Positions 35,754-44,006 are shown, counted from the first letter of the stretch. The stretch: 64,000 nucleotides of DNA from Flavobacterium silvaticum (GCF_012911565.1 NZ_JAAMPU010000107.1:186001-250000); one strand, 5' to 3'. Translations and numbers: made by a program. The notes: generated by a model not told the origin, from the letters alone.

Positions 35754-36422
35754 ATGATCAAAACCGTAATCTTTGACATGGACGGTGTCATCGTCGATAC
35801 CGAACCTGTCCATAAATATGCGTATTACGAACACTTCAAGCAGCTCGGTATCGACGTGCCCGACGAAATGTACAGCACCTTTACAGGAAATTCAACAAAG
35901 AATGTCTACCAGAAACTGCGTGATACATTTGGCATCGATACCGAAACGAACGATTTGATCCGGGTAAAACGCAACCTGTTCAACGATGCATTCGATACCA
36001 AAGAAGATTTGTATCTGTTGCCCGGAGTCGAAAGCCTGATAAAAGATTTATATGCAAACGGAATGCAGCTGATCCTGGCATCTTCTGCAGCGAACGTCAC
36101 GATTGACAGGGTTTTCACGCGATTCAACCTGCACCAATATTTTACCCATATCCTGAGCGGGGAAGATTTTGCCCAATCGAAACCAAATCCAGCGATATTC
36201 ATCAAAGCGTGGGAACTTTCCGGCGATGACAAAAGCGAATGTGTCGTGATCGAAGACAGTACGAACGGAATCAAAGCCGCAAAAGAGGCCGGTTTATTCT
36301 GCATCGGGTACGACAGTGTCAACTCAAAATCACAGGAACTTGGAGAGGCAGATGTGATTGTCGCCGATTTTGCCGAACTCGACTATCAAAAAATACGGAC
36401 AATAAGAAATACACTGGAATAG
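35754..36422 (+). CDS. HAD-superfamily phosphatase / beta-phosphoglucomutase-like
   Basis: A 222-residue HAD subfamily IA hydrolase. Motif I FDMDGVIVDTEP (nucleophile Asp 8, acid/base Asp 10), motif II ILASSAAN, motif III KPNPAIF and motif IV VVIEDSTNGIKAA with the metal-binding acids. A helical cap lies between 15 and 85. This arrangement is shared by beta-phosphoglucomutase, 2-deoxyglucose-6-phosphatase and phosphoglycolate phosphatase; the ED-x-x-N-G-I-x-A signature is common in PGM-like sugar phosphatases. The exact substrate is open. Confidence 0.85.
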   Translation: MIKTVIFDMDGVIVDTEPVHKYAYYEHFKQLGIDVPDEMYSTFTGNSTKNVYQKLRDTFGIDTETNDLIRVKRNLFNDAFDTKEDLYLLPGVESLIKDLYANGMQLILASSAANVTIDRVFTRFNLHQYFTHILSGEDFAQSKPNPAIFIKAWELSGDDKSECVVIEDSTNGIKAAKEAGLFCIGYDSVNSKSQELGEADVIVADFAELDYQKIRTIRNTLE

Positions 36423-36459
36423 AAATCCATTATCACGACTTAGTGTTTCCTAAAATGCT

Positions 36460-36507
36460 GTTTACATTTTTTTGTAAACGACTTCTTTGTAAACAGAAAA
36501 CGAAGTC
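36460..36507. terminator. Paired hairpins between convergent genes
   Basis: GTTTAC (36460-36465) faces GTAAAC (36474-36479) over a T-rich loop. GACTTC (36480-36485) then faces GAAGTC (36502-36507), whose loop contains another GTAAAC. These lie between the HAD and photolyase stop codons and probably help end both transcripts, although no long T tract follows. Confidence 0.4.
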
Positions 36508-36514
36508 TTGATTC

Positions 36515-37804
36515 CTATCGGTTCAATCCTTCCTTATAGACTTTTAGGCAACGGTCACGCGCTTCTTTGTGATCGACCATTGGTTGCGGATATTCGTCTG
36601 ATCCGAATTCGGGAACCCATTTTTTGATGTACTCGAAATCTTTGTCGAATTTTTTCTGTTGTTCCGATGGATTGAAAATCCGGAAATACGGAGCCGCGTC
36701 CACACCGCTTCCCGCAGCCCATTGCCAGTTCCCGATGTTGCTTGACTGTTCGTAATCAAGTAACTTTTGGGCAAAATAAGCTTCGCCGCGTCTCCAGTCG
36801 AGCAGCAGGTGTTTGCATAAAAAACTTGCGGTGACCATACGGACGCGGTTGTGCATGTAGCCGGTTTGGTTCAATTCGCGCATTCCGGCATCCACAATAG
36901 GATAACCTGTTTTTCCCGATGCCCATTTTTCAAAATCTTTGTCCGAATACCGCCATTTGATATTGTCGTATTCCGGTTTGAAGGCATGGGATACGGTTTT
37001 GGGAAAGTGCCATAGAATCTGCATAAAGAATTCACGCCACACGAGTTCTTTCAGATACGTCTTGTTTTTATGGCCGGCCGCTTTATGGACGAGTTTTCGG
37101 ATACTTACTGCCCCGAAACGCAAATCGAGGCTGACATGCGAAGTGGCATCGAGAGCCGGAAAGTTACGGTTATCTTCATAGGATTCTATGGTTTGTGGCT
37201 TCGTGTCTGGCGTTGGAAAATCCGTATCTGACTTTTCGAAGCCGATATCTTTGAGCGACAAAAACGGATACTCATGCGTGATACAATTACCGATTTTGCC
37301 CTGAGATGCATAGCTATCGATTTTACCTGCGTCGAACTTTTCAAACCAACGTTTGGAGTAAGGCGTAAAAACGACGTATGGTTCTCCATTGTCCTTTACG
37401 ATTTCGTCTCTTTCAAAAATAACCTGATCCTTAAACGTTTCAAAGTTTATATCATGTTGCCTAAGCAACGACCGGATCGATTCATCACGCTTTATCGCAT
37501 AGGGCTCATAATCGTGGTTGGCGATGACTTTTTTGATTTTTTTCTCACGGATCAGTTTTGTGAACACCTTTTCAGGATCGTCGTGGAATGTCGCCAAAGA
37601 GCGATTATGTTCGCGAAGGTCGTATTGGATAGCTTCCAATCGGTTATGGATAAACGTGACACGCGCATCGCCTTTTGGCAATTCATCGAGGATATTCGGG
37701 TCGAAAATAAATATCGGCAGCACTTTATCTTCGGCCGAAAGTGCTTCATACAGCCCGCGATTGTCGCCTGTCCTCAAATCGCGCCGGAACCAAAAAACCG
37801 TCAT
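36515..37804 (-). CDS. phrB: Deoxyribodipyrimidine photolyase (class I-type, cryptochrome/photolyase family)
   Basis: A 429-residue light-driven DNA repair flavoprotein. The N-terminal antenna domain begins MTVFWFRRDLRTGDNRGL. The C-terminal FAD domain has KTYLKELVWREFFMQILWHFP, TGYPIVDAGMRELNQTGYMHNRVRM (the M-H-N-R-x-R-M signature), LLLDWRRGEAYFAQKLLDYE and NIGNWQWAAGSGVDAAPYFRIFNP. The Trp-rich electron-transfer region and the Asn/Glu active-site residues appear kept, so cyclobutane dimer repair is likely. Slightly shorter than E. coli PhrB. Its start overlaps the SRPBCC stop (ATGA), forming an operon. Confidence 0.92.
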   Translation of the reverse strand: MTVFWFRRDLRTGDNRGLYEALSAEDKVLPIFIFDPNILDELPKGDARVTFIHNRLEAIQYDLREHNRSLATFHDDPEKVFTKLIREKKIKKVIANHDYEPYAIKRDESIRSLLRQHDINFETFKDQVIFERDEIVKDNGEPYVVFTPYSKRWFEKFDAGKIDSYASQGKIGNCITHEYPFLSLKDIGFEKSDTDFPTPDTKPQTIESYEDNRNFPALDATSHVSLDLRFGAVSIRKLVHKAAGHKNKTYLKELVWREFFMQILWHFPKTVSHAFKPEYDNIKWRYSDKDFEKWASGKTGYPIVDAGMRELNQTGYMHNRVRMVTASFLCKHLLLDWRRGEAYFAQKLLDYEQSSNIGNWQWAAGSGVDAAPYFRIFNPSEQQKKFDKDFEYIKKWVPEFGSDEYPQPMVDHKEARDRCLKVYKEGLNR

Positions 37805-38277
37805 AGTGTTTCGTTTTTGATTTCACCGAATAATCCGGAAAGCACTTTTTTCCGATAGTCAAAGATGTGTTCGAGTTTTGGACGGACGAGAATCGGGTGG
37901 ACCATCCTTCCCAAAAATCCCAAAGGCACTTTATAGTGGACAATGTCGGTCATTTCTGTACCGCCTGCAACTTCCTTCAGGAAATGCTGGTGATGCCAAA
38001 ACGAGTATGGCCCGAAACGCTGTTCGTCCACAAAATACTCATTGTCTTTGACATGGGTAATCTCGGTTACCCAATCCATCGGAATGCCGAGCAACGGTTT
38101 TATGGTATAGGTTATAATCTGGCCCGCGTATGTACGGTCGCTTTCACCGGAAACAGTCGTAAACTGCATATCGGGAGGCGTGATTCGGGAAAGATTTTTA
38201 GGGTTGGACATAAAATCCCAGATTTCAGTTACAGGCCTGGGAAAAATCTGGATGGCACGCAGTTGATATAATTTCAT
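37801..38277 (-). CDS. SRPBCC-fold (Bet v1/START-like) ligand-binding protein
   Basis: A 158-residue protein of the SRPBCC superfamily: IFPRPVTEIWDFMSNPKNLSRITPPDMQF, AGQIITYTIKPLLGIPMDWVTEI, FGPYSFWHHQHFL and the closing VHPILVRPKLEHIFDYRKKVL. This 'cell division inhibitor-like' SRPBCC branch is very often found next to photolyase and carotenoid genes in Bacteroidota and other bacteria. Its ligand is unknown. It is the first gene of the operon, with photolyase overlapping by 4 bp. The start codon is 3 nt from a TACCTTTC box. Confidence 0.87.
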   Translation of the reverse strand: MKLYQLRAIQIFPRPVTEIWDFMSNPKNLSRITPPDMQFTTVSGESDRTYAGQIITYTIKPLLGIPMDWVTEITHVKDNEYFVDEQRFGPYSFWHHQHFLKEVAGGTEMTDIVHYKVPLGFLGRMVHPILVRPKLEHIFDYRKKVLSGLFGEIKNETL

Positions 38278-38280
38278 ATG

Positions 38281-38288
38281 GAAAGGTA
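38281..38288 (-). promoter_or_regulatory. Near-consensus -7 box of the SRPBCC-photolyase operon
   Basis: On the minus strand TACCTTTC (one base from TAnnTTTG) lies 3 nt before the SRPBCC ATG. The -33 position is not TTG but falls into the tandem repeats, suggesting a promoter that needs or is blocked by a regulator. Confidence 0.4.
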
Positions 38289-38307
38289 CGATATCCTTTT
38301 TTTAAAG

Positions 38308-38339
38308 CCGGTTATTAGCCGGTTAAATACGGTTATTAG
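38308..38339. promoter_or_regulatory. Three tandem ~11-bp repeats, candidate operator
   Basis: CCGGTTATTAG (38308-38318), CCGGTTAAATA (38319-38329) and CGGTTATTAG (38330-38339) stand head to tail. The outer two are identical over 10 bp and exactly 21 bp apart (two helical turns). The array lies between the divergent SRPBCC-photolyase operon and the DUF2911 gene, at the -33 position of the former. Confidence 0.65.
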
Positions 38340-38372
38340 GCATTTCTTAACAAATGAGGCTTGCGTAATTCG

Positions 38373-38380
38373 TACTTTTG
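38373..38380 (+). promoter_or_regulatory. -7 box of the DUF2911 gene
   Basis: TACTTTTG matches TAnnTTTG, 21 nt before ATG 38402. No clear TTG at the -33 distance. The box lies in the region between the divergent genes and overlaps an upstream in-frame ATG, supporting the later start. Confidence 0.55.
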
Positions 38381-38401
38381 GGCAACAAAATCAATGACAA
38401 C

Positions 38402-39244
38402 ATGAGAAAAATTATTTTTACACTGACCGTTCTTCTGGCCAATCTTACCATCCAATCCCAAATCAAGACGCCTCAGCCAAGCCCGAAAGCTGTAGTTAAC
38501 CAGGTCGTCGGCCTGACCGATGTGGAATTGGATTATTCGCGTCCGGCCATGAAAGGGCGTACTATTTTCGGAGACCTCGTTCCGTTCAACAAAATGTGGC
38601 GGACAGGTGCCAATGCCAACACTACAGTTTCGTTTAGCGAAGATGTCGTCATTGACGGAAAAACCCTTAAAAAAGGTAAATATGCTTTATACACCAACCC
38701 AAAGGTCGATAGCTGGGACGTTTATTTCTACACCACTACTGACAATTGGGGAACGCCGGAAAACTGGGAAGATTCCAAAGTCGCTTTGAAAACCACTGCC
38801 AAACCGGAAATGCTGAACCGCGCCGTTGAAAGTTTCACCATCGGCATCAACAACATTACGAATGATTCGGGTGTGCTTGAAATTTCGTGGGAAAAAACAG
38901 TCGTTCCTGTAAAATTCGAAGTTCCGACGGCTAAAACAGCCATGGCAAGCATCGATAAAGTCCTTGCCGGCCCATCTTCCAACGATTACTTTTCTGCCGC
39001 TCAATATTATTATCAGTCAAACGGCGACATGAAAAAAGCATTGGAGTATGTGACCAAGGCCATCGACATGAACAAAGACAAACCGTTCTGGATGACACGC
39101 CAGAAATCATTGATCCAGGCAAAACTGGGTGATAAGAAAGGAGCTATCGAAACCGCTAAAATTTCACTTGCGGCTGCACAATCGGCCAAAAACCAGGATT
39201 ACGTAAAAATGAACCAGGAGAGCATTGCCGAGTGGAGCAAATAA
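38402..39244 (+). CDS. Exported DUF2911 protein with C-terminal TPR-like part
   Basis: A 280-residue periplasmic or secreted protein. The signal peptide (KIIFTLTVLLANLTIQSQ) is followed by the DUF2911 domain (~20-180), with VELDYSRPAMKGRTIFGDLVPF, MWRTGANANTTVSFSEDV and YALYTNPKVDSWDVYFY. The last ~90 residues are helical with TPR features (DYFSAAQYYYQSNGDMKKALEYVTKAI, KLGDKKGAIETAKISLAAA). DUF2911 is widespread in Bacteroidota and its function is not established. A terminator follows. Confidence 0.88.
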   Translation: MRKIIFTLTVLLANLTIQSQIKTPQPSPKAVVNQVVGLTDVELDYSRPAMKGRTIFGDLVPFNKMWRTGANANTTVSFSEDVVIDGKTLKKGKYALYTNPKVDSWDVYFYTTTDNWGTPENWEDSKVALKTTAKPEMLNRAVESFTIGINNITNDSGVLEISWEKTVVPVKFEVPTAKTAMASIDKVLAGPSSNDYFSAAQYYYQSNGDMKKALEYVTKAIDMNKDKPFWMTRQKSLIQAKLGDKKGAIETAKISLAAAQSAKNQDYVKMNQESIAEWSK

Positions 39245-39265
39245 TCCTTTAGGTATAAAATGAAA

Positions 39266-39291
39266 AGCGCCCACAACCAGGCGCTTTTTTT
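39266..39291. terminator. Terminator between convergent genes
   Basis: AGCGCC (39266-39271) pairs with GGCGCT (39280-39285), extended by A/T pairs (AAAA/TTTT), with seven T after it in the plus direction and a weaker T run in the minus direction. Confidence 0.85.
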
Positions 39292-39308
39292 ATTCATAGG
39301 ATAGTGTT

Positions 39309-39683
39309 TCAATTCGCCACGACCTTTTTTAATTTGTGGTAATGAAAATACGAAAGCCCCAGAATGCCGAGGAAAATCAGTGGAAGCACAGCCTGAAACC
39401 CAAAGCCATCAACAACGGTGTGGCTGATGGCGGCAAAAGTCAGCGTGTATGCAAAACCGGCATAGGCGAATTCCTTTATTCGTTGTGAAGCAGCTGGAAC
39501 AACAAGGACCAGAGCACCAATAACTTTGAAAATCACGAGAGCGTTTCCAAAATAAGCAGGATAGCCTAAATGTCGGATGCCTTCCCTGGCAATATCGGTT
39601 TGGGAAGTGAAAGCAGGAAGCACACCTTCCATAAGGAAGATGATGATTGTTGCTGTCCAGAAAATCATTTTGCTTGTTTTCAT
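39309..39683 (-). CDS. DoxX-family membrane protein
   Basis: A 124-residue inner-membrane protein with four helices (about 6-24, 45-65, 70-88, 95-115): KMIFWTATIIIFLMEGVLPA, PAYFGNALVIFKVIGALVLVVP, FAYAGFAYTLTFAAISHTVVDG and AVLPLIFLGILGLSYFHYHKL. This fits the DoxX-like (DUF4267/DoxX) fold with the conserved L-x-V-x-K-x-x-G motif of helix 2. The role is unknown. Start MKTSKM is preferred over a longer frame running back into the symporter gene; the two genes are 2 bp apart. Confidence 0.82.
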   Translation of the reverse strand: MKTSKMIFWTATIIIFLMEGVLPAFTSQTDIAREGIRHLGYPAYFGNALVIFKVIGALVLVVPAASQRIKEFAYAGFAYTLTFAAISHTVVDGFGFQAVLPLIFLGILGLSYFHYHKLKKVVAN

Positions 39684-39685
39684 TA

Positions 39686-41404
39686 CTACGTAGAAATTGT
39701 GTGATGCCTTTTTCCCTTCAATCCAAAGACCTGGAGTAAAAATGCAAGGACGATGACCATGACGGCCCCGATGAAATTCAACCAAAGGAACCCTATGATT
39801 TCCACCTTATAAATATAGAAATAATAAATAAAGAAAATGGTGATTTGGGTGATCACCGAACTCCAGAATATAGCCTCGGCCTTGATGTATTTGATGTAGA
39901 ATCCGGCGAGGAAGATTCCGAGGACGACCGGATAGAAAATCGATCCGACGATATTTACCAATTGAATCAGGTTTTCAAAAAGACTTCCCAGACACGCAAA
40001 AACAATGGCGATGATCCCCCAAAGCAGCGTGAAGAATTTGGTCGCGTTTACAAAATGTTTTTCAGATTTACCTTCGGTCACATTACGCTTATAAATGTCG
40101 ATTGCAGTAGTAGAGGCAAGTGCCGTAAGCCCGGAAGCCGTAGACGACATGGCCGCTGAAAAAATGACCGCCAATAACAGCCCGATCAATCCCTGAGGCA
40201 GGTAATTGAGGATGAAGTGCAAAAAGATATAATCCTTATCGTTCGTAGTCGCTTTCGGATCTGCTTTGGATATGAGGTCGCGCGCTTCTTCACGCAGGTC
40301 GCTCTCGCGGCTGGATAACGCAACCAACTGTCGCCTTAATATGGGATTGTCATAGCCCTGGTTCAAGTGATCCATATAGATCAGGTTGAACTCTTTTTTT
40401 TCCTCCGACAATTGGTCGAGTCTGTTTTCCAGCTCTTTATATTCCTCCTTGTATTTGGAATGTGCGATGATTTCGCGGTTGTTCGGGTTGAAATTAAGCG
40501 GCACCGGATTGAACTGGAAAAATACGAATACCATGACGCCTGTCAACAAAATAAAGAACTGCATCGGCACTTTGAGAAAACCGTTCATGATCAATCCCAT
40601 CTGGCTTTCCCGGATTGATTTACCCGACAGATAGCGGCCCACCTGAGACTGGTCTGTCCCGAAATAGGCGAGCATCAAAAAGAAACCGCCCGTGATTCCG
40701 CTCCATAACGTATACCTGGTTTCCGGATCGAAAGACAAATCGACGATGTTCATTTTTCCGTTCGCACCGGCAATATGCAAAGCGTTCGTGAACGTCATAT
40801 CGTTCGGCAGGTAATGTAAAATCAGGAAAAACGTAATGAACATTCCGGCCATGATAACGAACATCTGTTGTTTCTGGGTCACATTCACCGCTTTGGTTCC
40901 GCCGGAAAACGTATAGATGATGACCATGATCCCAATCAGGATATTCAAAACCGTAAGGTTCCAGCCGAGCAACGTGGATAAAATAATCGCAGGTGCATAA
41001 ATGGTCAGTCCGGTTCCGAGCCCACGCTGTATCAGGAAAACCACGGCTGCTAATGATCTCGTCTTTAAATCGAACCGGCCTTCAAGATATTCATAAGCGG
41101 TAAAGACCTTTAACCTCGAATAAATAGGGATGAAGGTGAGGCTGATGATGACCATGGCAATCGGCAATCCGAAATAGAATTGCACAAAGCCCATTCCGTC
41201 CGCATACGCCTGGCCCGGGGTAGAAAGGAACGTGATCGCGCTGGCCTGGGTTGCCATGACTGACAATCCGACCGTCCACCAAGGTGTCTGGTTGTTGCCC
41301 AGAATATAATCTTCGACATTCTTGCTGCCGCGTGTTTTATAGACTCCGTAAAATACGATGAACAGCAGCGTAACCGATAAGATGATCCAGTCGATTTGTT
41401 GCAT
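39686..41404 (-). CDS. Sodium:solute symporter (SSS family) with coiled-coil insertion
   Basis: A 572-residue inner-membrane Na+-coupled transporter of the SGLT/PutP fold, with about 13-14 helices. SSS landmarks: NNQTPWWTVGLSVMATQASAITFLSTPGQAYADG (helices 1-2), FTAYEYLEGRFDLKTRSLA, FSGGTKAVNVTQKQQ and GLLLAVIFSAAMSSTASGLTALAS (Na2 site with Ser/Thr pair). An insertion of about 85 polar residues (~305-390; YKELENRLDQLSEEKKEF, VALSSRESDLREEARDL) predicts a coiled-coil loop. The start MQQIDWIIL overlaps the stop of a 35-codon membrane gene (TGATG). Substrate not known; the adjacent PIG-L gene may hint at sugar or N-acetyl compounds. Confidence 0.87.
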   Translation of the reverse strand: MQQIDWIILSVTLLFIVFYGVYKTRGSKNVEDYILGNNQTPWWTVGLSVMATQASAITFLSTPGQAYADGMGFVQFYFGLPIAMVIISLTFIPIYSRLKVFTAYEYLEGRFDLKTRSLAAVVFLIQRGLGTGLTIYAPAIILSTLLGWNLTVLNILIGIMVIIYTFSGGTKAVNVTQKQQMFVIMAGMFITFFLILHYLPNDMTFTNALHIAGANGKMNIVDLSFDPETRYTLWSGITGGFFLMLAYFGTDQSQVGRYLSGKSIRESQMGLIMNGFLKVPMQFFILLTGVMVFVFFQFNPVPLNFNPNNREIIAHSKYKEEYKELENRLDQLSEEKKEFNLIYMDHLNQGYDNPILRRQLVALSSRESDLREEARDLISKADPKATTNDKDYIFLHFILNYLPQGLIGLLLAVIFSAAMSSTASGLTALASTTAIDIYKRNVTEGKSEKHFVNATKFFTLLWGIIAIVFACLGSLFENLIQLVNIVGSIFYPVVLGIFLAGFYIKYIKAEAIFWSSVITQITIFFIYYFYIYKVEIIGFLWLNFIGAVMVIVLAFLLQVFGLKGKRHHTIST

Positions 41405-41511
41405 CAGGAGAAAATTTGCATGAGGAAATAGAAAATCAGTATGTAGCACAAATTGGACAGCAACACCCAAGTATAGCTTTTTTTCCAACCGGAAGCATTG
41501 TTGTCCCTCAT
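41404..41511 (-). CDS. 35-residue single-helix membrane microprotein
   Basis: A short frame of 35 codons: MRDNNASGWKKSYTWVLL at the start, SNLCYILIFYFLMQIFS at the end. It consists of a polar N-terminus (with KK) and a single hydrophobic helix of ~20 residues. Its ATG overlaps the PIG-L stop (ATGA) and its TGA overlaps the symporter ATG (TGATG), so all three genes are translationally coupled. Small membrane partners with a W-K-K-S/T-Y pattern accompany some Na+/solute symporters in other bacteria (such as the YhdT partner of PanF), so a regulatory or stabilising subunit of the symporter is the best guess. Confidence 0.7.
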   Translation of the reverse strand: MRDNNASGWKKSYTWVLLSNLCYILIFYFLMQIFS

Positions 41512-44006
41512 GGATTCTTTGAGTTTGAGGCCGATATGAGGTTGGCCATTAAACGATAGGCACCGGTCACGCCTTCCGGCAATTCGCGAAAGAAACTTAG
41601 TCCGGTATAAATGTATGTCCCTTTGCCGTAACTGGCCACCAGGATAGAACTTTCTTTGGCAGATTCGCCAGTGTCTTTCATGGAAATGACGGGTTTGAAA
41701 GCGCTGTCCCATTCGTTTGGAAAATACAATCCGCGTTCCTGGACCCAGCCGTTGAAATCTTTTTCGGTGATTTTGTTCGGATAATTGAGGATTGGGTTTT
41801 TCGGGTCGATAAATTTCACCTCGCAGTCTTCACGTGTCACACGGTCACGCGATAATTTGAGCTTATACGGAGACATATCGGGTGCAACGAGGTCATCAAG
41901 CGTGTTATATTGGACAATCATGGTTCCGCCATTGTTGACAAAATCCAGTAATTCGGCCTGATGCAATGCCAGTTCCTTTATAGTATTGTAGGCCCGGATT
42001 CCGGTGATGACCACATTAAATTGTTTGAGTCGCGGAGCCGAAATTTCTTCCGGTGCAATCAAAGTCACGGCGTAACCCATCTGACGCAGGCAATCAGGGA
42101 CTTCATCTCCGGCGCCCATGATATAAGCGATTTTTTGGTTTCCGATGACAATCTCCGGTTTGATCAGTCTGGCTTTCGATTCCTTGAAAACCAATTGCCT
42201 TTTGATGTGTGGATAATCGATGGTGATTTTGTCAGCCCGAAGCGTATCGTTCCCGATTATGGCAACACAATCCAATGTCGATTCAGATGCTGATGGGGGC
42301 GGGGTTACCGTAAAGCTGAAATCGGCTATTCCGTCTTTTTTGTCAATTGAAAAATCTATTGCCGATGGAGAAATTTTCCAGTCTTTGCCTGCAGAAAGCA
42401 TCAACTTTCCCTTGGCAGGTACTTTCTCACCCACGACTTTGACATGGAAGGTGCGTGGTTCGTTTGAAGAAAAGAACATATTCCTGTCAGACAGCGAAAT
42501 GGTAACCTGAGGTACAATGTCAAAAGGTGTGTAGACTTCTCCTTTTACATCATCGTTGAATTTGTAAACGATTTGCCTCTCAAAATCAAGCGATGTCCCA
42601 AGTATGTCGACTGTAAATACAGCCTTTGCCTGACGTGGGCTTTCGGGTTTCCCTATCAGCGACGCATCATCGACTTTATACATCCCGACCGTTCCTTGTT
42701 TCACAAGCCAATACGGTTGCGTAAAAGAAAAATCAGCAGGAATCGTGAGTTTCAGATCGATTGATTTATCTGTATTGGCATCCAGCGGAGCAGGAGTAGG
42801 GCCTTCGCTTGCCGGAGTTGTGGTTATTGATTTTAATTGCATCGGCACACTGCTTCTGTTGATGGCTTCCGCTTTGACTGTTACCAAATCACCCGGAGAT
42901 GCTTGCCCGGTCATAGAAACCGCTTCAAGGAACAATCCGGTGCAGGCGGCGATGATTTCTTTTACTTCCGATAGTTTTATCGTTTTCCAATACTCATCTT
43001 TTATTGCAGAAATCATATTGTAGGCCTTCACCAAATCGGTGACGCTTTTCTCCGGATGCGAATAATCGTATTGTTTTTCTATCTTTTCTATCAGCTCACC
43101 GATGGCTTTTCCGCCGGCCACCCGATTCCAGCTTGTGTCGATGCCGTAGAATAAATCTGTGGATCCGTTGGATTTTTCACCTTTTAGGAATTCGAGATAC
43201 TCCTCGTCCTGTCCACGTACACCGGAACTTCCAAAGCCTTGTGATTTGTGGCTGCTTCTGCTCAATGCCGCGATTTCCTGATTCGACTTTCCGAATTCCG
43301 GGTAAAATGTTCCTGTTGAAATTTTGATCAGATTTGTTTTATCGGCCTTATCGAACTTTTCTTTGCTGCCGTAAAACCACCAGGATGTATTCATGTACAG
43401 ACGTTTCGGTTGCCATGCAGGTAGCTTCATCAATTGCGGAAATGAAGATTCTTTACCGGCAAGGTCAAATGCCTCAAGGCTGAGGATTGCTGATGATGTA
43501 TGGTGGCCATGCGTGCTTCCGGGCGTACGCGCATCGAAGCGGTTGATGATGACATCTGGCCTGAATTCCCGGATTACCTTAACTATGTCCTGAAGCACTT
43601 CATCTTTGTTCCAGATGGCTAATGTTTCATCGGGATTCTTCGAATAGCCAAAGTCGTTGGCCCGTGAAAAATATTGGATACCGCCATCGATTTTACGGGC
43701 TTCGAGCAATTCCTGTGTCCGGATCACGCCTAAAAGTTCGCGAAGTTGCGGGCCTATGAGGTTTTGTCCGCCATCGCCGCGGGTCAGCGAAAGATAGGCG
43801 GTACGTGCTTTTTTGTCGTTGGCTAACCACGTAATGAGACGTGTGTTTTCGTCATCGGGATGAGCGGCGATATATAAAACCGAACCTAAGAAGTTGAGCT
43901 TCTGTATGCGGGAATGGATTTCGGCCGAATTCGGTTTTGCAGGTTGGCTTTGAACCGAAACTACGAATAAGAGTAAGAAGACGGGGATATAAAAGTGCTT
44001 GTGCAT
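41508..44006 (-). CDS. Secreted PIG-L family deacetylase with C-terminal beta and GATase-like domains
   Basis: An 832-residue exported protein. Signal peptide to ~20 (LLLFVVSVQSQ). The PIG-L/LmbE zinc deacetylase domain covers ~35-290, with AAHPDDE (metal ligands, 48-53), YLSLTRGDGGQN, RTQELLEARKI and STHGHHTSSA (second ligand set, 166-169). A beta-rich middle follows (~380-600, Ig-like). The C-terminal part (~610-820) contains KIAYIMGAGDEVPDCLRQMGY and FVNNGGTMIVQYNT, a glutamine-amidotransferase-like (DUF4350/ThuA-like) fold. PIG-L enzymes remove acetyl from N-acetylglucosaminyl compounds; the periplasmic substrate is unknown. Its stop overlaps the microprotein start. Confidence 0.88.
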   Translation of the reverse strand: MHKHFYIPVFLLLFVVSVQSQPAKPNSAEIHSRIQKLNFLGSVLYIAAHPDDENTRLITWLANDKKARTAYLSLTRGDGGQNLIGPQLRELLGVIRTQELLEARKIDGGIQYFSRANDFGYSKNPDETLAIWNKDEVLQDIVKVIREFRPDVIINRFDARTPGSTHGHHTSSAILSLEAFDLAGKESSFPQLMKLPAWQPKRLYMNTSWWFYGSKEKFDKADKTNLIKISTGTFYPEFGKSNQEIAALSRSSHKSQGFGSSGVRGQDEEYLEFLKGEKSNGSTDLFYGIDTSWNRVAGGKAIGELIEKIEKQYDYSHPEKSVTDLVKAYNMISAIKDEYWKTIKLSEVKEIIAACTGLFLEAVSMTGQASPGDLVTVKAEAINRSSVPMQLKSITTTPASEGPTPAPLDANTDKSIDLKLTIPADFSFTQPYWLVKQGTVGMYKVDDASLIGKPESPRQAKAVFTVDILGTSLDFERQIVYKFNDDVKGEVYTPFDIVPQVTISLSDRNMFFSSNEPRTFHVKVVGEKVPAKGKLMLSAGKDWKISPSAIDFSIDKKDGIADFSFTVTPPPSASESTLDCVAIIGNDTLRADKITIDYPHIKRQLVFKESKARLIKPEIVIGNQKIAYIMGAGDEVPDCLRQMGYAVTLIAPEEISAPRLKQFNVVITGIRAYNTIKELALHQAELLDFVNNGGTMIVQYNTLDDLVAPDMSPYKLKLSRDRVTREDCEVKFIDPKNPILNYPNKITEKDFNGWVQERGLYFPNEWDSAFKPVISMKDTGESAKESSILVASYGKGTYIYTGLSFFRELPEGVTGAYRLMANLISASNSKNP

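Noticed and set aside
37274..37858. 194-codon plus-strand frame opposite photolyase
   Set aside because: It lies fully inside the photolyase/SRPBCC genes on the other strand, which have full motif support; its translation resembles no known protein.
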